NCBI RefSeq assembly: GCF_052324685.1
Contig: NW_027506901.1
Location: 1,261,001 to 1,325,000 of the forward strand
From: Brachyhypopomus gauderio
Lineage: Eukaryota; Chordata; Actinopteri; Gymnotiformes; Hypopomidae
DNA: 64,000 nucleotides
Direction: 5' to 3'
Shown here in pieces: positions 57,566-64,000 of this stretch (positions within the stretch are counted from its first letter, which is position 1; the number at the start of each line of letters is the position of its first letter). The notes under the pieces are model-generated. The model was not told the DNA's origin. It saw only the letters and a program-made list of their open reading frames with translations, and ran no database searches. A program made the position numbers and the translations under genes.

Positions 57566-57614
57566 CTAGAGGAAGTCAAAGGAATTGATCTCGATTCTAC
57601 TCCTACACATTTGG

Positions 57615-57696
57615 GCTGCAATGGCCGAGAGGTTAAGGCGTTGGACTTGAAATCCAATGGGGTTTCCCCGCGCAGGTTCGACTCCTGCTTGCAGCG
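57615..57696 (+). tRNA. tRNA-Ser-TGA: tRNA-Ser(TGA), G1 intact, unit 53
   Basis: Anticodon TGA, otherwise reference body. It belongs to the unit split by the satellite block; only about 44 bp of its normal upstream flank remain. Confidence 0.93.
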
Positions 57697-57879
57697 TAGA
57701 GAAGAAAATGTTGTATCCCTTTTTGGATGTGTGGTAAAATAGAGTCTACTCTCCTCATGCTTGCCAGTTTTGAATATGCTTCTCATGCCATTTGTAAATT
57801 TGTGCTGTCAAACTGTAGCAGTCCAGTGGAAAGACTGTCTGGTCACTGGTTTCTCTGCCTTGTGCTTAAAAAGAAAGAA

Positions 57880-57951
57880 CTCCCCGTCGGGGAATCGAAC
57901 CCCGGTCTTCCGCGTGACAGGCGGAGATACTATCCACTATACTAACGAGGA
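57880..57951 (-). tRNA. tRNA-Asp-GTC: tRNA-Asp(GTC), unit 53
   Basis: Reference form. Confidence 0.95.
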
Positions 57952-58276
57952 CGTATGTTTTATCATGCAGTGATGCTGAGTGAGGTGACTTGCACCTGTA
58001 CCCTTGATTTTGAAAGTTGCATAAAAAAGATCTGCAATCAATAGATCAAACGCCACATCTCACTTTTGATTCACAGAATGCCACGCTTTTGAACACCTGA
58101 TCACCTGGAGTTGATACCAGCTTGAAGTTAACAGTGAGTAGACTCTTATGGAGATTCATGTATTTGAATTTACTTCTTAAGCCATTGGCAACTCAGAATC
58201 AATGACATCTGTGCACTCCTCCTTGAGCTAGAGGAAGTCAAAGGAATTGATCTCGATTCTACTCCTACACATTTGG

Positions 58277-58358
58277 GCTGCAATGGCCGAGAGGTTAAGG
58301 CGTTGGACTCGAAATCCAATGGGGTTTCCCCGCGCAGGTTCGACTCCTGCTTGCAGCG
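58277..58358 (+). tRNA. tRNA-Ser-CGA: tRNA-Ser(CGA), unit 54
   Basis: Reference CGA body with the gagctagagg flank and aaatatcata trailer of units 42 and 45. Confidence 0.95.
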
Positions 58359-58541
58359 TAGAGAAGAAAATATCATATCCCTTTTTGGATGTGTGGTAAA
58401 ATAGAGTCTACTCTCCTCATGCTTGCCAGTTTTGAATATGCTTCTCATGCCATTTGTAAATTTGTGCTGTCAAACTGTAGCAGTCCAGTGGAAAGACTGT
58501 CTGGTCACTGGTTTCTCTGCCTTGTGCTTAAAAAGAAAGAA

Positions 58542-58613
58542 CTCCCCGTCGGGGAATCGAACCCCGGTCTTCCGCGTGACAGGCGGAGATACTATCCACT
58601 ATACTAACGAGGA
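58542..58613 (-). tRNA. tRNA-Asp-GTC: tRNA-Asp(GTC), unit 54
   Basis: Reference form. Confidence 0.95.
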
Positions 58614-58938
58614 CGTATGTCTTATCATGCAGTGATGCTGAGTGAGGTGACTTGCACCTGTACCCTTGATTTTGAAAGTTGCATAAAAAAGATCTGCAAT
58701 CAATAGATCAAACGCCACATCTCACTTTTGATTCACAGAATGCCACGCTTTTGAACACCTGATCACCTGGAGTTGATACCAGCTTGAAGTTAACAGTGAG
58801 TAGACTCTTATGGAGATTCATGTATTTGAATTTACTTCTTAAGCCATTGGCAACTCAGAATCAATGACATCTGTGCACTCCTCCTTGAGCTTGAGGAAGT
58901 CAAAGGAATTGATCTCGATTCTACTCCTACACATTTGG

Positions 58939-59020
58939 GCTGCAATGGCCGAGAGGTTAAGGCGTTGGACTCGAAATCCAATGGGGTTTCCCCGCGCAGG
59001 TTCGACTCCTGCTTGCAGCG
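58939..59020 (+). tRNA. tRNA-Ser-CGA: tRNA-Ser(CGA), unit 55
   Basis: Reference CGA body. Confidence 0.95.
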
Positions 59021-59203
59021 TAGAGAAGAAAATGTTGTATCCCTTTTTGGATGTGTGGTAAAATAGAGTCTACTCTCCTCATGCTTGCCAGTTTTGAATA
59101 TGCTTCTCATGCCATTTGTAAATTTGTGCTGTCAAACTGTAGCAGTCCAGTGGAAAGACTGTCTGGTCACTGGTTTCTCTGCCTTGTGCTTAAAAAGAAA
59201 GAA

Positions 59204-59275
59204 CTCCCCGTCGGGGAATCGAACCCCGGTCTTCCGCGTGACAGGCGGAGATACTATCCACTATACTAACGAGGA
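59204..59275 (-). tRNA. tRNA-Asp-GTC: tRNA-Asp(GTC), unit 55
   Basis: Reference form. Confidence 0.95.
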
Positions 59276-59600
59276 CGTATGTCTTATCATGCAGTGATGC
59301 TGAGTGAGGTGACTTGCACCTGTACCCTTGATTTTGAAAGTTGCATAAAAAAGATCTGCAATCAATAGATCAAACGCCACATCTCACTTTTGATTCACAG
59401 AATGCCACGCTTTTGAACACCTGATCACCTGGAGTTGATACCAGCTGGAAGTTAACAGTGAGTAGACTCTTATGGAGATTCATGTATTTGAATTTACTTC
59501 TTAAGCCATTGGCAACTCAGAATCAATGACATCTGTGCACTCCTCCTTGAGCTTGAGGAAGTCAAAGGAATTGATCTCGATTCTACTCCTACACATTTGA

Positions 59601-59682
59601 GCTGCAATGGCCGAGAGGTTAAGGCGTTGGACTCGAAATCCAATGGGGTTTCCCCGCGCAGGTTCGACTCCTGCTTGCAGCG
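59601..59682 (+). tRNA. tRNA-Ser-CGA: tRNA-Ser(CGA), unit 56
   Basis: Reference CGA body; the base two positions upstream is changed (tttgagctgc) but the tRNA itself is unchanged. Confidence 0.95.
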
Positions 59683-59865
59683 TAGAGAAGAAAATGTTGT
59701 ATCCCTTTTTGGATGTGTGGTAAAATAGAGTCTACTCTCCTCATGGTTGCCAGTTTTGAATATGCTTCTCATGCCATTTGTAAATTTGTGCTGTCAAACT
59801 GTAGCAGTCCAGTGGAAAGACTGTCTGGTCACTGGTTTCTCTGCCTTGTGCTTAAAAAGAAAGAA

Positions 59866-59937
59866 CTCCCCGTCGGGGAATCGAACCCCGGTCTTCCGCG
59901 TGACAGGCGGAGACACTATCCACTATACTAACGAGGA
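59866..59937 (-). tRNA. tRNA-Asp-GTC: tRNA-Asp(GTC), D-stem variant, unit 56
   Basis: Same GTGT D-stem variant as units 43 and 52. Confidence 0.93.
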
Positions 59938-60262
59938 CGTATGTCTTATCATGCAGTGATGCTGAGTGAGGTGACTTGCACCTGTACCCTTGATTTTGAA
60001 AGTTGCATAAAAAAGATCTGCAATCAATAGATCAAACGCCACATCTCACTTTTGATTCACAGAATGCCACGCTTTTGAACACCTGATCACCTGGAGTTGA
60101 TACCAGCTTGAAGTTAACAGTGAGTAGACTCTTATGGAGATTCATGTATTTGAATTTACTTCTTAAGCCATTGGCAACTCAGAATCAATGACATCTGTGC
60201 ACTCCTCCTTGAGCTTGAGGAAGTCAAAGGAATTGATCTCGATTCTACTCCTACACATTTGG

Positions 60263-60344
60263 GCTGCAATGGCCGAGAGGTTAAGGCGTTGGACTTGAAA
60301 TCCAATGGGGTTTCCCCGCGCAGGTTCGACTCCTGCTTGCAGCG
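60263..60344 (+). tRNA. tRNA-Ser-TGA: tRNA-Ser(TGA), G1 intact, unit 57
   Basis: Anticodon TGA, otherwise reference body. Last tRNA-Ser of the window. Confidence 0.93.
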
Positions 60345-60527
60345 TAGAGAAGAAAATGTTGTATCCCTTTTTGGATGTGTGGTAAAATAGAGTCTACTCT
60401 CCTCATGCTTGCCAGTTTTGAATATGCTTCTCATGCCATTTGTAAATTTGTGCTGTCAAACTGTAGCAGTCCAGTGGAAAGACTGTCTGGTCACTGGTTT
60501 CTCTGCCTTGTGCTTAAAAAGAAAGAA

Positions 60528-60567
60528 CTCCCCGTCGGGGAATCGAACCCCGGTCTTCCGCGTGACA
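60528..60567 (-). pseudogene. tRNA-Asp cut by satellite junction, unit 57
   Basis: Only the 3' 40 nt remain, up to the anticodon loop (TGTCAC). Beyond 60567 the sequence is satellite (aataaattggaattggg). The A box and the 5' half are gone. Confidence 0.95.
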
Positions 60568-60846
60568 ATAAATAAATTGGAATTGGGATCCCATTCAAAT
60601 AGATTGGAATTGGGATCGGTAAGTACAAATTGTCCAATTCCAATTTATTTGAATGGGGTCCCATTGAAATAGATTGGAATTGGGATTGGTAAGTACAAAT
60701 TGTCCAATTCCAATTTATTTGAATGGGGTCCCATTGAAATAGATTGGAATTGGGATCGGTAAGTACAAATTGTCCAATTCCAATTTATTTGAATGGCATC
60801 CCAATTCCAATTTATTTAAGTGATGGAAATAAATTGGAATTGGGAT

Positions 60847-61452
60847 GCAGTAAAATGAGGTTATAAGTTATTTTACAAAACACTTATTTTAAGCTTAGAA
60901 AACCATTTATCCATACTCCCCATGTCTGTCTGATGCAAACTGAGTGGTCAGAGTTTTGAAATTCCACTGTCCAATACCCCACTATTTTGATGACTTGAAT
61001 AAATTGGAAGTGGGATCTCTATATCTCAGCTTCAGAATGACATAGCTTGAAAATTTCAACGCTCAGCACTAAGTTTAGGTGTGCCTGACTCACTGTGTGA
61101 GTTTGGAGAAGATTGCAGAAAGTCAAAATTTTGGCTCAAAAAAACTCTAACCCTAACCCTAGTTTTTTTGGGGCAAAATTTTGACTTTCTGCAAACTTCA
61201 CCAAACTCACACAGTGAGTTAGGAGGACTCAAACTTAGAGAGGAGTGGTAAAAGAATCGTGCTATCATATTCCAAAGCTGAGATCTGGAGATCCCACTTC
61301 CAATTTATTCAAGTCATCAAAATAGTGGGGTTTTGGACACCACAGTCTGACAACTCTGAACACCCAGCTTGCATAAACCAGACATGGGGAGCATGGATAA
61401 ATGGTTTTTGAAGTGTTTTAGTGATAAGAAAAAAAAAACTTAGAAATCAATG
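60847..61452. repeat. ~610-bp palindromic island with telomere-like centre, copy 7
   Basis: Duplicate of the island at 54350-54955, with TAACCCTAACCCTA at 61148-61161. Confidence 0.93.
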
Positions 61453-62003
61453 TATTTGAATGGCATCCCAATTCCAATTTATTTGACTGATGGAAATAAA
61501 TTGGAATTGGGATCCTATTCAAATAGATTGGAATTGGGATCGGTAAGTACAAATTGTCCAATTCCAATTTATTTGAATGGGGTCCCATTGAAATAGATTG
61601 GAATTGGGATCGGTAAGTACAAATTGTCCAATTCCAATTTATTTGAATGGGGTTTCATTGAAATAGATTGGAATTGGGATCGGTAAGTACAAATCGTCCA
61701 ATTCCAATTTATTTGAATGGGGTCCCATTGAAATAGATTGGAATTGGGATAGGTAAGTACAAATCGTCCAATTCCAATTTATTTGAATGGGATCCCATTG
61801 AAATAGATTGGAATTGGGATCGGTAAGTACAAATCGTCCAATTCCAATTTATTTGAATGGCATCCCAATTCCAATTTATTTGACTGATGGAAATAAATTG
61901 GAATTGGGATCCCATTCAAATAGATTGGAATTGGGATCGGTAAGTACAAATCGTCCAATTCCAATTTATTTGAATGGCATCCCAATTCCAATTTATTTGA
62001 CTG

Positions 62004-62427
62004 ACTTGTGCTTCCAGTATGTTGCTCCAGTGCCCCCCCAGACATCCCCCATGAAATTTCATGACCCTACGACCTCGGGAAAGTCACTTCCTGTTCCACT
62101 TCCTGGTTCGTTTTTCAACTTCCCGACCACCTACGGACACGAGCTTTTAGTATGTTGTTTGTGGTCCCAAATAGAACTCCCCTGCAAAGTTTTGAGCCGA
62201 TCGGCCCATGGGAACACCTACTTCCGGTCACGCCCACTTTTAGGGGCGGGGCTTAAATATGTTGTTTTAGGGGTCCCACACTACCCCCCTATCAAGTCTC
62301 GAGCCGATCGGCCCATGGGAACACCTACTTCCGGCCACGCCCACTTTTAGGGGGCGAGGCTTCAATATGTTGTTTAGGGGGTCCCACACTACCCCCCTAT
62401 CAAGTTTCGGACCCCTACGACATTCCT
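62004..62427. repeat. 107-bp family, inverted, duplicate of 55507-55930
   Basis: Same sequence at the 6497-bp offset. Confidence 0.9.
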
Positions 62428-62462
62428 GAACTTGTACAAGCCCACCTGGGGTGGGTAGTGGC

Positions 62463-63737
62463 CAACATCCCAATTGCAATCTATTTGAATAGGCATCCCA
62501 TAATAGCTGAAATAGATTGGAAGTGGGATAGGTAATCACAAAACATCCCAATTGCAATCTATTTGAATAGGCATCCCATAATAGCTGAAATAGATTGGAA
62601 GTGGGATAGGTAATCACAAAACATCCCAATTGCAATCTATTTGAATAGGCATCCCATAATAGCTGAAATAGATTGGAAGTGGGATAGGTAATCACAAAAC
62701 ATCCCAATTGCAATCTATTTGAATAGGCATCCCATAATAGTGGAAATAGATTGGAAGTGGGATCGGTAATCACAAAACATCCCAATTGCAATCTATTTGA
62801 ATAGGCATCCCATAATAGCTGAAATAGATTGGAAGTGGGATAGGTAATCACAAAACATCCCAATTGCAATCTATTTGAATAGGCATCCCATAATAGCTGA
62901 AATAGATTGGAAGTGGGATAGGTAATCACAAAACATCCCAATTGCAATCTATTTGAATAGGCATCCCATAATAGCTGAAATAGATTGGAAGTGGGATAGG
63001 TAATCACAAAACATCCCAATTGCAATCTATTTGAATAGGCATCCCATAATAATGGAAATAAATTGGAAGTGGGATAGGTAATCACAAAACATCCCAATTG
63101 CAATCTATTTGAATAGGCATCCCATAATAGCTGAAATAGATTGGAAGTGGGATAGGTAATCACAAAACATCCCAATTGCAATCTATTTGAATAGGCATCC
63201 CATAATAGCTGAAATAGATTGGAAGTGGGATAGGTAATCACAAAACATCCCAATTGCAATCTATTTGAATAGGCATCCCATAATAGCTGAAATAGATTGG
63301 AAGTGGGATAGGTAATCACAAAACATCCCAATTGCAATCTATTTGAATAGGCATCCCATAATAGCTGAAATAGATTGGAAGTGGGATAGGTAATCACAAA
63401 ACATCCCAATTGCAATCTATTTGAATAGGCATCCCATAATAGCTGAAATAGATTGGAAGTGGGATAGGTAATCACAAAACATCCCAATTGCAATCTATTT
63501 GAATAGGCATCCCATAATAGCTGAAATAGATTGGAAGTGGGATAGGTAATCACAAAACATCCCAATTGCAATCTATTTGAATAGGCATCCCATAATAGCT
63601 GAAATAGATTGGAAGTGGGACAGGTAATCACAAAACATCCCAATTGCAATCTATTTGAATAGGCATCCCATAATAGCTGAAATAGATTGGAAGTGGGATA
63701 GGTAATCACAAAACATCCCATTTGCAATCTATTTGAT
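62463..63737. repeat. 78-bp tandem repeat, duplicate of 55966-57240
   Basis: Same sixteen-copy array with the same variant monomers in the same order, so the duplication is recent or an assembly effect. Confidence 0.95.
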
Positions 63738-63815
63738 GAGGCATCCCATAATAATCGGAAAAATAAATTGGAAGTGGGACGTTTTTTACTTACCTATCCC
63801 ACTTCCAATTTATTT

Positions 63816-64000
63816 GGATGTGCTCCACACTGTGGCCGAACTGCGTATCGCTCGAAAAACGCCCGTTTTTCAATAATTTATTGCCGGCCTCATGGGGGCG
63901 CTAGAGGCGGGGGGACAACTCCCCTCGTCTTTGGGGGTCCCCCCCTCGGGGCCTGACCCATCCACCGACCCGGCAAAAATCTGGGGGCTTCGGCGCGCAG
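63816..64000. other. GC-rich right-end segment, second copy, cut by the window edge
   Basis: Matches 57319-57503. The rest, including any tRNA junction, lies outside the window. Confidence 0.6.

Larger units (their letters stand above)
57566..60567. repeat. Second stretch of tRNA array, five tRNA-bearing units
   Basis: Begins inside a unit, just upstream of its tRNA-Ser, and ends inside the tRNA-Asp of the fifth unit. The unit order (TGA; CGA with gagctagagg; CGA; CGA with D-stem Asp variant; TGA) resembles units 44-45 and 51-52 of the left array. Confidence 0.97.
60568..64000. repeat. Second copy of the satellite right end (offset 6497 bp)
   Basis: From about 60570 the sequence repeats 54073 onward: palindromic satellite, island with telomere-like centre, inverted 107-bp copies, 78-bp array and GC-rich end. 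I noticed no differences between the two copies. The window ends before the tRNA junction equivalent to 57566. Confidence 0.95.

Overview
This window holds no protein-coding gene that I can support. It is repetitive eukaryotic DNA in two parts: a dense tandem array of tRNA genes, and a roughly 23 kb block of satellite-like DNA that interrupts the array. The tRNA bodies are vertebrate-like: tRNA-Ser with a long variable arm, tRNA-Asp(GTC), A and B boxes, T-run terminators, no encoded CCA and no introns. Large tandem tRNA clusters of this kind are known from teleost fish and amphibians, so I infer a vertebrate, most likely a fish. The species cannot be fixed from the sequence alone.

Layout: (1) 1-34471, 52 complete units of a mostly 662-bp tandem repeat plus a partial unit. 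Each unit carries tRNA-Ser (82 nt, + strand) and tRNA-Asp (72 nt, - strand) in convergent orientation, with 3' ends 183 bp apart. The array runs off the left edge. (2) 34472-57565, a satellite block that splits one tRNA unit. It contains low-copy spacer, degenerate 78-bp repeats, a 107-bp family, alternating 184-bp and 187-bp families, and 13.7 kb of a palindromic 70/117-bp family studded with ~610-bp palindromic islands. After these come the 107-bp and 78-bp families again in inverted orientation, then a GC-rich end. (3) 57566-60567, the array resumes with five more tRNA-bearing units; the last tRNA-Asp is cut. (4) 60568-64000, a second copy of the satellite right end, duplicated at an offset of 6497 bp and running off the right edge.

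The array has 57 tRNA-Ser and 57 tRNA-Asp loci (52 full-length Asp, of which two are 71 nt; five are truncated). tRNA-Ser has two anticodons: 40 copies CGA and 17 copies TGA, separated by one C-to-T change at a CpG in the anticodon. Eleven TGA copies also have T instead of G at position 1, which breaks the first acceptor pair. In the left array the monomers are ordered as a higher-order repeat (B-A-C trimer, about 1986 bp), as in centromeric satellites, and chimeric units mark unequal exchange.

The many short open frames in the window are by-products of tRNA sequence or of satellite periods divisible by three. The most distinctive observations are the higher-order organisation of a tRNA array, the CpG-linked anticodon change, the discrete satellite block that splits a tRNA unit, and palindromic islands whose centres hold a telomere-like motif.
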